NCBI GenBank assembly: GCA_963664035.2
Contig: OY760867.2
Coordinates: forward strand, 1-64,000
Direction of reading: 5' to 3'
Origin: G958296245 sp963664035
Lineage (GTDB): Bacteria > Chloroflexota > Dehalococcoidia > Lucifugimonadales > G958296245
DNA: 64,000 nucleotides
The notes under the pieces were generated by a model. It saw only the letters and a list, made by a program, of their open reading frames with translations, was not told the DNA's origin and ran no database searches. Position 1 is the stretch's first letter, and every line of letters starts with the position of its first letter. Below are positions 23,775 to 34,715 of this stretch, piece after piece. Made by a program: the position numbers and the translations under genes.

Positions 23775-25420
23775 GGCATGGCCGCCCGCTCGACGGCGGC
23801 CCGGGGCATCCGCATCGGCTTGAACATGCACCCCTCCACGAATATGTCGAAGAAGTCCGGCGCCGTCTCCAGCTCCACGTGCTCGATGCGCCGCACCATC
23901 TCCTCGGCCACCTCCCTCATCGGCCCGGAAGTCAGCATGATCGTCGCCCCCTCCAGCGACGCGTTGCCCACCTTCGCCACCCTTTCCTCCGGCACGTTGG
24001 CGATGAAGCCGATGCTGGCCGCGCGCGCCGCGTCCACGTAGTTCGCGAAGCCCCCCGCCAGGTAGAGCCGCGACACCTGCTCCGGCGTGATCCCGTACCG
24101 CCGCAGCACTATCCACTGCCCGCAGTAGTTCGCCGACTTCGCCTGCGCCAGCGCGCTCAGGTCGGCGCGCGACACGTACATCCCCCGGTCCGGCGCGAAG
24201 TAGAACTCCCCGGCGCCGTCCTCGAATACGCCCAGCTCGCTCATCCGCCCCGTCCGCCGCAGCTCCGACAGCAGGTCCACCAGCCCGGACCCGCATATCC
24301 CCTCGGCGGGCGCGCCGCCGATCGTCTCGTACCGGACGGCCCCGCCTTCCGGCAGCGCCACCGACTCGACCGCGCCGTCGTATCCGGGCATCCCGTAGGT
24401 GATGGCGCCGCCCTCGAAGGCCGGCCCCGCGGGGCACGACGCCGCCATCATGCGCCGCCGGTTGCCCACCACCACCTCCGTGTTCGTCCCCACGTCCACC
24501 ACCATCGCCGCGTCCTCCCGCTCGTCCATGCCTACCGCCAGCAGGTCCGCCGTAACGTCCGACCCCACGTGGCAGCCGACCAGCGGCGGGCTGTAGACGC
24601 CGCCCCCCGGGAATATGCGGAGGCCGAAGTCCCGCGCCCGGACGCTCAGCGCCGTCGTCTCCCTCTCCCCCGCCTCCATCTCAATCTCCGTCAACGACTG
24701 GTACGGCTTCTCGCCTATCGTCTGGACGTCCACGCCGAACAGGATGTCCCGCATCGTCGAGTTGCCGACGATCACCGCCTCGTAGATGCGGCGCCGGTGT
24801 ACCCCGAGCTGGCGGCACGCCTCCCCCACCTCGAAGTTGATCGCAGACAACATCACCCGCCGGAGCTCGCCGCCGTGCCCGCCGCCGTCGTAGGAGATGC
24901 GGTGCATCACGTCGCTGCCCCCGAACCGCTGCGGGTTCTCGAACGACGCCGTGTGGACCACCTCGCCGTTCTCCAGGTCGACCAGGTTCATCGCCACGGT
25001 CGTCGTGCCCGCGTCGACGGCAAGCCCGTAGACGCCGCCCCTGTACGCCTCCAGCCGCTCGCCATGGAGGTAGACGCCGTCCCCGCGCCTCGCCGCCGGG
25101 GGAGCGAGGCCCACGCGGCGCCTAATGCCGCGCGTCAGTATCCTGGGCTGGCGCCGCAGCACCGCGAACTCGATCTCCGCGTCCACGTCCGCCACGGCGG
25201 CCTGGCAGGCGAGCCTGTAGCTCCCGCGCAGGAACGTCTCGCTCTCAGTGGGCGGGGTCAGCCCCTCCATGCCGGAGCGCACCTCCACGATGCACTCGTG
25301 GCACTCGCCGCTGCGTCCGCACGAGGTCGGGACCCGGACGCTCAGGCTGTCGGCGTAGTCGAATATGGTCCTGCCGGCCGCCAGATCGAGCTCGCGGCCC
25401 GCGTGAAGGAGCGGAGCCAT
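23771..25420 (-). CDS. RACo-like ASKHA/2Fe-2S corrinoid activation protein
   Basis: 549 residues. The N-terminal ~90 form a 2Fe-2S ferredoxin domain with Cys34, Cys40, Cys43 and Cys72 (PTSCGRSGECHEC...LACQ). The remainder matches the DUF4445/ASKHA activase: VDAGTTTVAMNLVDLENGEVV, MVVDVGTNTEVVVGN and EGICGSGLVDLLSEL form the ATP fold. RACo enzymes reduce inactive Co(II) corrinoid to Co(I) at the cost of ATP. A corrinoid protein is encoded in the same operon, the expected substrate. No methyltransferase of the MttB or MtbB type lies nearby. Confidence 0.9.
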   Translation of the reverse strand: MAPLLHAGRELDLAAGRTIFDYADSLSVRVPTSCGRSGECHECIVEVRSGMEGLTPPTESETFLRGSYRLACQAAVADVDAEIEFAVLRRQPRILTRGIRRRVGLAPPAARRGDGVYLHGERLEAYRGGVYGLAVDAGTTTVAMNLVDLENGEVVHTASFENPQRFGGSDVMHRISYDGGGHGGELRRVMLSAINFEVGEACRQLGVHRRRIYEAVIVGNSTMRDILFGVDVQTIGEKPYQSLTEIEMEAGERETTALSVRARDFGLRIFPGGGVYSPPLVGCHVGSDVTADLLAVGMDEREDAAMVVDVGTNTEVVVGNRRRMMAASCPAGPAFEGGAITYGMPGYDGAVESVALPEGGAVRYETIGGAPAEGICGSGLVDLLSELRRTGRMSELGVFEDGAGEFYFAPDRGMYVSRADLSALAQAKSANYCGQWIVLRRYGITPEQVSRLYLAGGFANYVDAARAASIGFIANVPEERVAKVGNASLEGATIMLTSGPMREVAEEMVRRIEHVELETAPDFFDIFVEGCMFKPMRMPRAAVERAAMP

Positions 25421-25478
25421 GCGGCCATTCTACCATTCTCATCCCGTTCGCCCTGAGCCTGTCGAAGGGCCGCGGGAG

Positions 25479-25718
25479 TCAGACCTCCCACGCGCTCCGG
25501 TAGTCCAGCTTGTCGCTGCCCACGCAGGCCGGCAGCCCGTCGGGGTCGTCCCGAAGCTGGTTCCGGCAGCCGAAGCCGGCCGTGCAGCGGTCCCGCACGT
25601 TCTTGTAGGGGCACCGCCACCGCGACACCTCGTTGACGGTGTCGGACATCTCCTTGAAGATGTCGTACAGGCGCTCCAGGCTCGCCCTGTAACGCGCCGG
25701 ATCGGCCTTCTGGTCCAA
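25479..25718 (-). CDS. Small cysteine-rich protein between RACo and corrinoid protein
   Basis: 79 residues from TTG 25718, with GGAGAG 6 nt upstream. An amphipathic helix (DPARYRASLERLYDIFKEMSDTVNEVS) is followed by RWRCPYKNVRDRCTAGFGCRNQ and a later Cys (LPACVGSDKLDYR), four Cys in all plus basic residues, suggesting an Fe-S or zinc site. No named family was recognised. The frame is open far upstream, but only this part lies outside the corrinoid gene and has protein-like composition. Position suggests a maturation or electron-transfer accessory to the corrinoid pair; this is inference. Confidence 0.55.
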   Translation of the reverse strand: MDQKADPARYRASLERLYDIFKEMSDTVNEVSRWRCPYKNVRDRCTAGFGCRNQLRDDPDGLPACVGSDKLDYRSAWEV

Positions 25719-25750
25719 CTTAAGCTCTCCGTGGTCGTCCGCCCCGGTCT

Positions 25751-26500
25751 TTACCCGGAGCCGTCTTGGGGCCCTACTCCGATGAGGGACTTTGCCATGT
25801 CGACGCACGCGATGGCGTCCTTGCCGTAGCCGTCGGCGCCCATGTCCTCGGCGAACTCCTGCGTCACCGGCGCGCCTCCGACCATGATCTTCACCTCCTC
25901 GCGCAGCCCCTCCGCCTCGAACGCCTCTATCGCCCGGCCCATGTTCGGCATCGTCGTCGTCAGCAGCGCCGACATGCCCACCACCTGCGCCTCGTGCTCC
26001 ACCACCGCGTCTATGAACTCCTCGGACTTCGTGTCCACCCCCAGGTCGTGAACCACGAACCCGGCGCCCCTCAGCATCATGATGCACAGGTTCTTGCCTA
26101 TGTCGTGGAGGTCGCCCTTCACCGTGCCCATTATGACCGTGCCCACCGGCTCGATCCCCGACTCGGACAGGATCGGCTCGACGTGCGCCATCCCCGCCTT
26201 CATCGCCCTCGCCGCTATCAGCACCTCCGGGACGAAGATGATGTTGTCCCGGAACTTTATCCCCACCACCGCCATGCCTGCGATCAGGCCGTCGTCCAGC
26301 ACGTCGTTCGCCTCGTAGCCGCGGTCCAGCGCCTCCCTCGTCAGCCGGTCCACCTCGTGCTGGTCGCCCACGATCAGGTCGTAGGCGATCTCGTGCATGA
26401 TCGGGTCCGTGCCCTCGAACAGGCTCCGTATGTGCTGGATCTCGAAGGGCTTGGTGACGTACTGGATCTCTTTTTCCAGCCCCGCGTGCTGCGTCGTCAT
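25751..26500 (-). CDS. Corrinoid (B12-binding) methyl-carrier protein, MtbC/MttC type
   Basis: 249 residues. A helical cap domain (about 25-115, IMHEIAYDLIVGDQHEVDRLTREALDRGYEANDVLDDGLIAGM..VG..F) precedes a Rossmann B12 domain. The cobalt-ligating His is His132 in GDLHDIGKN. Further B12 contacts are VVGMSALLTTTM and MVGGAPVTQEFAEDMGADGYGKDA. It accepts a methyl group from a substrate methyltransferase and passes it to a carrier. First gene of the operon with the Cys-rich protein, the RACo-like activase and DUF1461. Confidence 0.93.
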   Translation of the reverse strand: MTTQHAGLEKEIQYVTKPFEIQHIRSLFEGTDPIMHEIAYDLIVGDQHEVDRLTREALDRGYEANDVLDDGLIAGMAVVGIKFRDNIIFVPEVLIAARAMKAGMAHVEPILSESGIEPVGTVIMGTVKGDLHDIGKNLCIMMLRGAGFVVHDLGVDTKSEEFIDAVVEHEAQVVGMSALLTTTMPNMGRAIEAFEAEGLREEVKIMVGGAPVTQEFAEDMGADGYGKDAIACVDMAKSLIGVGPQDGSG

Positions 26501-27032
26501 GGAAGGGCGTCTCCGGCAACCTCTGGCTATGTATCTGCAACCCTCCCATTATTCGGCCCTCCGTATCTGTTGTCAATTCGCCGGAGGGTTCTGAGAGGGG
26601 GATTGGGTCGCCACCCCTTCAGTGCCAGGGAGCAGCCGCTATGGGCAGTGTATCGACGAACGCCGGGAGGCCACGCGAGAGTTGGCAGGGCGTGGGCATT
26701 GGCGTAAGCTTGTCGCAGGCGCGGACGCAGGCAAGCGGAGCAGAGAGGGAATCCGTCCACCAGCTTGCGGCCGCGCCGACGGATGTATTGTACACTTTTA
26801 TCGATGACATAGCGATGATCTTAGGGTCAATTTCCCTATTACGTTATAGTGACTCATGTCCATTTGCGGTTTAGGGCTCGAGGTCATCCGCCATGCCGGA
26901 CGCAAACCGCCCCTTGCCGGTTCACGTAGTATCAACAAGCGGAGGGCTGGTTTGAAACCAGCCCCTATGGGGTGATGGCCGATGGAGATGCGCTGAACGA
27001 CGGAGGCGGGGACTTGGGGCGTGCGCCCGCAC
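26501..27032. other. Gene-poor interval of about 530 bases
   Basis: No frame here has family-like composition. Notable content is an AT-rich stretch at 26785-26870, unusual in this genome and possibly regulatory for the corrinoid operon or a remnant, and the REP/MITE fragment at 26938-27017. Confidence 0.5.
26938..27017. repeat. Right-hand fragment of the 120-bp MITE-like repeat
   Basis: It contains the palindrome GGGCTGGTTT/AAACCAGCCC (26944-26964) and then GGGGTGATGGCCGATGGAGA, ending GGAGGCGGGGACTTGG. This matches the right two thirds of the elements at 37442 and 55835. The left terminus is not recognisable, so this copy is truncated or diverged. Confidence 0.6.
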
Positions 27033-27061
27033 TTGACATCGAGGATAGAGGCTTCTAGGGT
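27033..27061 (+). promoter_or_regulatory. Putative promoter for brkB-like gene
   Basis: TTGACA (27033-27038), a 17-bp spacer and TAGGGT (27056-27061), about 60 nt before the GTG start. Confidence 0.5.
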
Positions 27062-27119
27062 ATCATGCCGAATCCAGCACTTAGAAAGGAGCGCCCGGAT
27101 ACGGGTCCGGTAACTCAGA

Positions 27120-28037
27120 GTGGCCTTCGTAAGGTTCATCCTATTCTGCGCCGACACGGCGAGCGACTTCATGGACCGGAACTGCCTCTACCTGGCGAGC
27201 GCGGTCTCGTTCTACACCCTCTTTTCCATCTTCCCGCTGATGCTCGCCACCATATCGGCCGTGGGCTACGTCATCGGCCCATGGGGGCAGGAAGACCAGC
27301 TGGAGCTTGCCAGGGACATCACGAACGTCATCCCCGTCTCCAGCGATTTCGTCAGGAGCACGGTGGAGGACATCGTGAGCTCAAGGGCCATCACCGGCAT
27401 AGCCTCCGTCCTCCTCATGCTCGTGGCGGCCACGGCCGTGTTCAGTGCGGTGAGGAAGGGAATCAACGAGGCGTGGGGCATCAGGCAGTCGAGGCCGTTC
27501 CTGAAGGAGCGCCTGATGGACCTGGGGCTGGTGCTCGGCTCGGGCTTCATCCTCCTCATGGTCCTGTTCCTTGCGCCCGTCCTGGGCATACTGGAGGGGA
27601 TAACGGCATACCTGGAGCCCGAGGGCTGGTACTTCAGCCAGCTCCTCTGGGGACTGGCCTCGCGCCTAGTGTCGCCGTTCCTGGCCTTCCTTACCTTCCT
27701 GGCGCTCTACCGCCTGCTGCCGAATACCGAGGTGCGCGTCAGGGACGTGTGGCTCGGGGCGCTCGGGGCCTCGATCGCCTTTCACGGCGTGACCGCTCTG
27801 TTCGTCTGGTACGTGCACACGTTCCCCATACACAACGCCGTCCACGGTCCGGTAGGAGGCCTCGTCGCCCTGCTCGCGTGGGTCTACCTCTCGGCGACCA
27901 TCGTGCTGCTCGGAGCGCTGATCACCTCGCGCTACGCCGCGTACGTTTCCAGGAACCCAACGCGGGACTTCAAGCACATCTGGACGGGGTTCTCACGTGT
28001 TAGGCTACGTGTCGTTTCGTCCCAGACGGCTTACTAG
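27120..28037 (+). CDS. YihY/BrkB-family inner-membrane protein
   Basis: 305 residues with six or so membrane spans. The family signature is seen in ASAVSFYTLFSIFPLMLATISAVG at the N-terminus, and in LYRLLPNTEVRVRDVWLGALGASIAFH and GPVGGLVALLAWVYLSATIVLLGALITSRYA near the C-terminus. Proposed roles for relatives (transport, cell-envelope export) remain open. GTG 27120 is used since it opens the family N-terminus, but it lacks a clear ribosome site, so the start is uncertain. The 3' end overlaps the protease gene by 41 nt. Confidence 0.85.
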   Translation: MAFVRFILFCADTASDFMDRNCLYLASAVSFYTLFSIFPLMLATISAVGYVIGPWGQEDQLELARDITNVIPVSSDFVRSTVEDIVSSRAITGIASVLLMLVAATAVFSAVRKGINEAWGIRQSRPFLKERLMDLGLVLGSGFILLMVLFLAPVLGILEGITAYLEPEGWYFSQLLWGLASRLVSPFLAFLTFLALYRLLPNTEVRVRDVWLGALGASIAFHGVTALFVWYVHTFPIHNAVHGPVGGLVALLAWVYLSATIVLLGALITSRYAAYVSRNPTRDFKHIWTGFSRVRLRVVSSQTAY

Positions 28038-29163
28038 GGCGTCCGTATCCGGCCTGCTGAGGGCCGTTGCCGCCTCGTTCGCCGCCATAACCGTCCTCGC
28101 GGCCTGTTCCTCGCCCCAGAGCGCCCCTACGCCGACCGCGGCCCCCCCACCGACCGCGACCCCGGAGCCGACAGCCGCGCCCGCGGTCCTCCAGCGCACC
28201 CTGCAGCCCGCGGCCAACCTGACGTCGATGAGCGCCGCGTCGATGCCGTCGGTCGCCGACGTCGCCGAGGCCGTAACCCCCTGGGTCGTCTCCATCACGG
28301 TGGAGGCCCTGACGCAGGGCGTCTTCTTCGCCATGTCGGGCGACGGCGCCGGATCGGGCTTCATCGTGAGGTCGGACGGCTACGTCGTGACCAACGCCCA
28401 CCTCCTGGAAGGGGCCACGGAGATAAAGGTACACCTGGACAGCGGCGAGTCCTACGATGCGACCGTGGTGGGGTACGACGACCCGAGCGACCTAGCCGTC
28501 CTCAAGGTAGAGGCCGGCGGCCTGCCCTCCGCCGTCTTCGCCGAGTCCGACCACCTGCGGGTGGGCGACTGGGTGATCTCCGTAGGCAACGCCCTCGCGC
28601 TCAAGGGCGGCCCGACCGTGACGCTCGGCATCGTGAGCGGCCTGGGACGCACGATAAGGACCCAGAGCGGCGAGTACTACGACCTTATCCAGACGGACGC
28701 CGCCATCAACAAGGGCAACAGCGGCGGCCCGCTCGTGGACATGAACGGCCACGTCGTGGGCATCAACCAGGCCGTCCTCCGCGACGCAACCGGGGTAGGC
28801 TTCGCCCTCGGCGCATCGACCGCGTCCCGCCACATAGAGAGCCTGATAGAGCGCGGCTACGTGGTGCGCCCCCGGATCGGCCTCAACGGTACGGACATAA
28901 CCACCGCCATGGCCAACCAGTACGATCTGCCGGTGACCGAGGGCATCATGGTCACGGCCATGTCGAGGACAGGCCCTGCCTACCAGCAGGGCATCAGGGT
29001 CGGAGACGTCATCACGAGCCTGGGCGGCATACCCACCGCGGACATGGCCGATTTCCTGCTCCAGCTATGGTCGTACGACGTGGGCGACACGGTGGAGGTC
29101 GAGTACATCCAGGAGGGCATAGAGAGGGTGGCGACCGTCGAGCTGACCCAGAGAGAAGGGTAG
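27997..29163 (+). CDS. HtrA/DegP-type serine protease lipoprotein with PDZ domain
   Basis: 388 residues from GTG 27997; GTG 28009 is an equally possible start. The signal ends in lipobox VLAAC (Cys37), then a Pro/Thr/Ala linker, so the protease is tethered outside the membrane. The S1C triad is His135 (VVTNAHLLEG), Asp165 (DDPSDLAVLKV) and Ser242 (NKGNSGGPLVD). A PDZ domain fills about 290-385 (GIMVTAMSRTGPAYQQGIRVGDVITSLGG). Acts in envelope protein quality control. Overlaps the BrkB-like gene in another frame, suggesting coupling. Confidence 0.92.
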   Translation: MLGYVSFRPRRLTRASVSGLLRAVAASFAAITVLAACSSPQSAPTPTAAPPPTATPEPTAAPAVLQRTLQPAANLTSMSAASMPSVADVAEAVTPWVVSITVEALTQGVFFAMSGDGAGSGFIVRSDGYVVTNAHLLEGATEIKVHLDSGESYDATVVGYDDPSDLAVLKVEAGGLPSAVFAESDHLRVGDWVISVGNALALKGGPTVTLGIVSGLGRTIRTQSGEYYDLIQTDAAINKGNSGGPLVDMNGHVVGINQAVLRDATGVGFALGASTASRHIESLIERGYVVRPRIGLNGTDITTAMANQYDLPVTEGIMVTAMSRTGPAYQQGIRVGDVITSLGGIPTADMADFLLQLWSYDVGDTVEVEYIQEGIERVATVELTQREG

Positions 29164-29262
29164 CATCGTCCAGGGGAGGAGCGGTTGCCGTGATGGGGGT
29201 GGAAGCGGTACCCTAGGGCCGCCGGTAGACTGAGACGGGGCGTTAGCCGGGGTCATGTTCGT

Positions 29263-29766
29263 TTGCGGCTCATAGACAGAAGATTCGCAGCCCGAGCCCC
29301 CCAATACCTGTTCCAGACGGCCCTCGCCACCGTCACGCTGCTGGTCATCCTGGTCATAGAGAACGCCGTCTTCGGCGCCGCCATCGTCGTCGCGGTGGCC
29401 TCCACCGCCTTCATCGTATTCGTCATCCCCCACTCCATCGCGTCCACGCCCAAGCGCGTGATCGGCGGCCACGTCGCCTCCGTGATATCGGGCTCCATCG
29501 TCGCGGCGGTCCTCGCCGTGCCGGCGGTCGCCGCCTTTGGCGACGAGGTCCCCGTCGTGCTCCACGTCATGGCCGCGCTGTCGGTCGGTCTGGGCATCCT
29601 GCTCATGGCGGCGACGAACACGGAGCACCCGCCTGCCGCCGGCACGGCGCTCGGTCTCGTGACCGACGGCTGGAGCTGGCCGGCGCTGGTCTTCATACTC
29701 ACCAGCGCCATCGCCCTCTCGCTAATCCGGGCGGCCCTGCGCTCCAGGCTGATCAACCTGATCTAG
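29263..29766 (+). CDS. HPP-family membrane protein
   Basis: 167 residues with four or more spans (FQTALATVTLLVILVIENAVFGAAIVVAVASTAFIVFV..., VASVISGSIVAAVLAVPAVAAF, VMAALSVGLGILLMAATNTEHPPAAGTALG). The TEHPPAAGTALG segment contains the His-Pro-Pro motif naming the family, some members of which transport nitrite in plants. TTG start at 29263. Its end converges with the fic gene, overlapping by 45 nt. Confidence 0.85.
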   Translation: MRLIDRRFAARAPQYLFQTALATVTLLVILVIENAVFGAAIVVAVASTAFIVFVIPHSIASTPKRVIGGHVASVISGSIVAAVLAVPAVAAFGDEVPVVLHVMAALSVGLGILLMAATNTEHPPAAGTALGLVTDGWSWPALVFILTSAIALSLIRAALRSRLINLI

Positions 29767-31041
29767 ACGACGACCTCGTCGTCGAGGCACACGCCGAGCG
29801 GGCTCGGAGACGCGCGTATCGCCGCCGGGACTCGCAAGCCGACGTTCGAGCGCGGTGAAGGCATCGATAAGCTCGGGCGCCTCGAAGGCGCGGTTGCGCC
29901 GGCCCACGGTGACTTGCGAAAGCACGCCCGCCCGTAAGAGCCGATCGATCGCCTGGCTCGTCGCCTGGAACGACCTGCCAATCAGCTCCGCCCCCGTAGA
30001 TGTCGTGACCACAGGGGCGGCTGGCAGCGCACCGATGAGCAGGCGCGCCGCCGAGTCTCGGCGGGGGTGTCCGGAGCGAGCCAGCCAGGACGCTTGCAGC
30101 CTGCCCACGCGCTCCTCGAAGCGGCTGGCGTCCTCGACCGCTTGGCGGCACGCCGAGGCGAAGAGGGCGACCCACCGGTTGATCCCGGCATGAGCCTCGG
30201 AGGAGTCGGGCGCGCCGACGTAGCGCGTCTCCGTCAGGCCGGCGATATAGTCCCGCGACCGCGTTGCGAGGACGAGGGAGACCGGCGGCAGCACGCGCAG
30301 CCCGAGCCTGCGACGGCGCAGGACCATGTGGATCAAGACGCGGCCGGTTCGTCCGTTGCCGTCCACGAAAGGGTGGATCGTCTCGAACTGCGCGTGGGCC
30401 ACGGCAGCCTGCGCCAGCGCCGGGAGCGAATCGTCGTTGCAGAAGGCCACGAGATCTTTGAGCAGCGGGCCCACGGCCTCCGGGGGCGGCGGCACGAAGG
30501 AAGCCGAGCAGGGATTGTAGCTGCTGCCCCCGATCCAATTCTGCACGGGGCGAATGCTGCCCCCGTGCTTCTCCATGCGTGTCCCGGCGAGCAGACGACG
30601 GTGCGCCTCCAAGACGGCTTCTAGGGTAATAGGGCCGCCGGGTTCGACGGCTTCCACCCCCCAGACCATCGCGTCTATGTTGCCGAGCACCTCCGCGGCC
30701 GTCACGTCTCGGGGGTCTTCTCCGAGTCGGCGGGCGGCATCGGCTCGGAGAAGGCGCCGCCCACCCACCTCCAGGCCTTCGATCCGGGATGAGGCTACAG
30801 ACTCGGCGCGAAGCAGGAGCCGTGCCAGGGCCTCGGTGTCAGCGAGCGCGGACGCAGATGCATCAAGCCGCGCGAGCGCGGCCTCGGCGTCGGCAACGTC
30901 AGCGGCGACGTCACCTTCGAGGACGAATCGGCGGCCATCCAACGGATCCGGGAAGTATACTTCGTAGCTGCATGGGCGACGATCACGCCGGGTCGGCCCG
31001 GCGAAGTCGCCCTCCCAGCGCCTCGCTTCAAAGTGCGCCAT
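29722..31041 (-). CDS. Fic-family AMP-transferase with N-terminal inhibitory helix
   Basis: 439 residues. The inhibitory motif SSRIEG (84-89) occupies the ATP site in class II Fic proteins, and the catalytic motif HPFVDGNGRTGR (223-234) is complete. The C-terminal ~110 residues look like a winged-helix segment (LLIGALPAAPVVTTSTGAELIGRSFQATSQAIDRLLRAGVLSQVTVGRRNRAFEAPELI). So the protein probably AMPylates a target and may itself bind DNA. A perfect 14-bp inverted repeat stands 9 nt before the start (31050-31086). The last ~30 residues overlap the HPP gene and are basic and low in complexity. Confidence 0.9.
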   Translation of the reverse strand: MAHFEARRWEGDFAGPTRRDRRPCSYEVYFPDPLDGRRFVLEGDVAADVADAEAALARLDASASALADTEALARLLLRAESVASSRIEGLEVGGRRLLRADAARRLGEDPRDVTAAEVLGNIDAMVWGVEAVEPGGPITLEAVLEAHRRLLAGTRMEKHGGSIRPVQNWIGGSSYNPCSASFVPPPPEAVGPLLKDLVAFCNDDSLPALAQAAVAHAQFETIHPFVDGNGRTGRVLIHMVLRRRRLGLRVLPPVSLVLATRSRDYIAGLTETRYVGAPDSSEAHAGINRWVALFASACRQAVEDASRFEERVGRLQASWLARSGHPRRDSAARLLIGALPAAPVVTTSTGAELIGRSFQATSQAIDRLLRAGVLSQVTVGRRNRAFEAPELIDAFTALERRLASPGGDTRVSEPARRVPRRRGRRLDQVDQPGAQGRPD

Positions 31042-31049
31042 GGCGGAAC

Positions 31050-31086
31050 CCCATATTCAATGATAGCACAAATCATTGAATATGGG
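31050..31086. promoter_or_regulatory. Perfect inverted repeat upstream of fic, candidate operator
   Basis: CCCATATTCAATGA (31050-31063) and TCATTGAATATGGG (31073-31086) are exact inverted copies around a 9-nt centre (TAGCACAAA). It is AT-rich in a GC-rich setting and occupies the space where the fic promoter and leader should be. It is also placed between the 3' end of ileS and fic, both on the minus strand, so a role in ending ileS transcription is possible, but there is no T-run. Confidence 0.65.
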
Positions 31087-31135
31087 TCGCGTCTGTTCAA
31101 AGATGGGTAAGAAGGCGCTCTTCGGACTCCAAGCC

Positions 31136-34264
<3,129 letters not shown>

Positions 34265-34306
34265 CGGTCTTCCTTTCCGACGGTGGCTGTCTGTCGCTGT
34301 TGGGCC

Positions 34307-34344
34307 AAAAGAGAAGAGCCCGCCCCGCAAAGGGACGGGCTCTT
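34307..34344 (-). terminator. Rho-independent terminator of the T-box leader
   Basis: On the minus strand AAGAGCCCGTCCC pairs with GGGGCGGGCTCTT (13 bp with one wobble) around TTTGC, then CTCTTTT. It ends transcription when tRNA-Ile is charged. Confidence 0.88.
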
Positions 34345-34580
34345 GCCCGCGTTACCACCCTGGTTCCCCGGCGCACTTCACGCCGGGACGCTCTGTTGGG
34401 TACCAGCATACCCACGCCCCTCTAACGTGGGGCGAACCCGGCGGGTCCTACTGGGGCGCGTCTAGGCGCCCGTTTGGCCCGCGGCTCGGGAGGGATCTTC
34501 GCGGGGCAGGGCTCGCGTCTGCTCTCACCGTACCAGACTCGCTGAGCGGCCGGTTCGCCCCGGTACTCGTCTCCGTCGCA
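34307..34580 (-). ncRNA. T-box riboswitch leader (isoleucine) controlling ileS
   Basis: Read on the minus strand, the leader has the invariant T-box AGGGTGGTAACGCG (34348-34361), the antiterminator arm, and a terminator whose arms overlap it. Further upstream GAAGATCCCTCCCGAG gives a Stem I 3' side with ATC at 34494-34496 as the specifier, and the GGTGAGAG loop segment lies at 34522-34532. Uncharged tRNA-Ile would pair with ATC and with the T-box sequence, favouring antitermination when isoleucine is short. The class fits transcriptional control. Confidence 0.92.
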
Positions 34581-34592
34581 GCCGATGCGGAT

Positions 34593-34622
34593 AGCCTACG
34601 TGCTGAGGAGGCAGGCTGTCAA
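34593..34622 (-). promoter_or_regulatory. Putative promoter of the T-box/ileS transcript
   Basis: TTGACA (34617-34622 on the minus strand), an 18-bp spacer and TAGGCT (34593-34598), ending about 10 nt before the predicted Stem I start. Confidence 0.5.
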
Positions 34623-34715
34623 GGAGAATGTCGATTGCATAGCCGCCGTGACCATACGGGCGCATCCCAGATCGAATGTAATGCTGTGTTACCATAGCCC
34701 CCAGGAGCGAGCGCC

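Noticed and set aside
26079..26318. Several plus-strand frames across the corrinoid operon and similar frames across other GC-rich genes.
   Set aside because: They are shadows of well-identified minus-strand genes, rich in Arg, Pro and Ser with no domain features.
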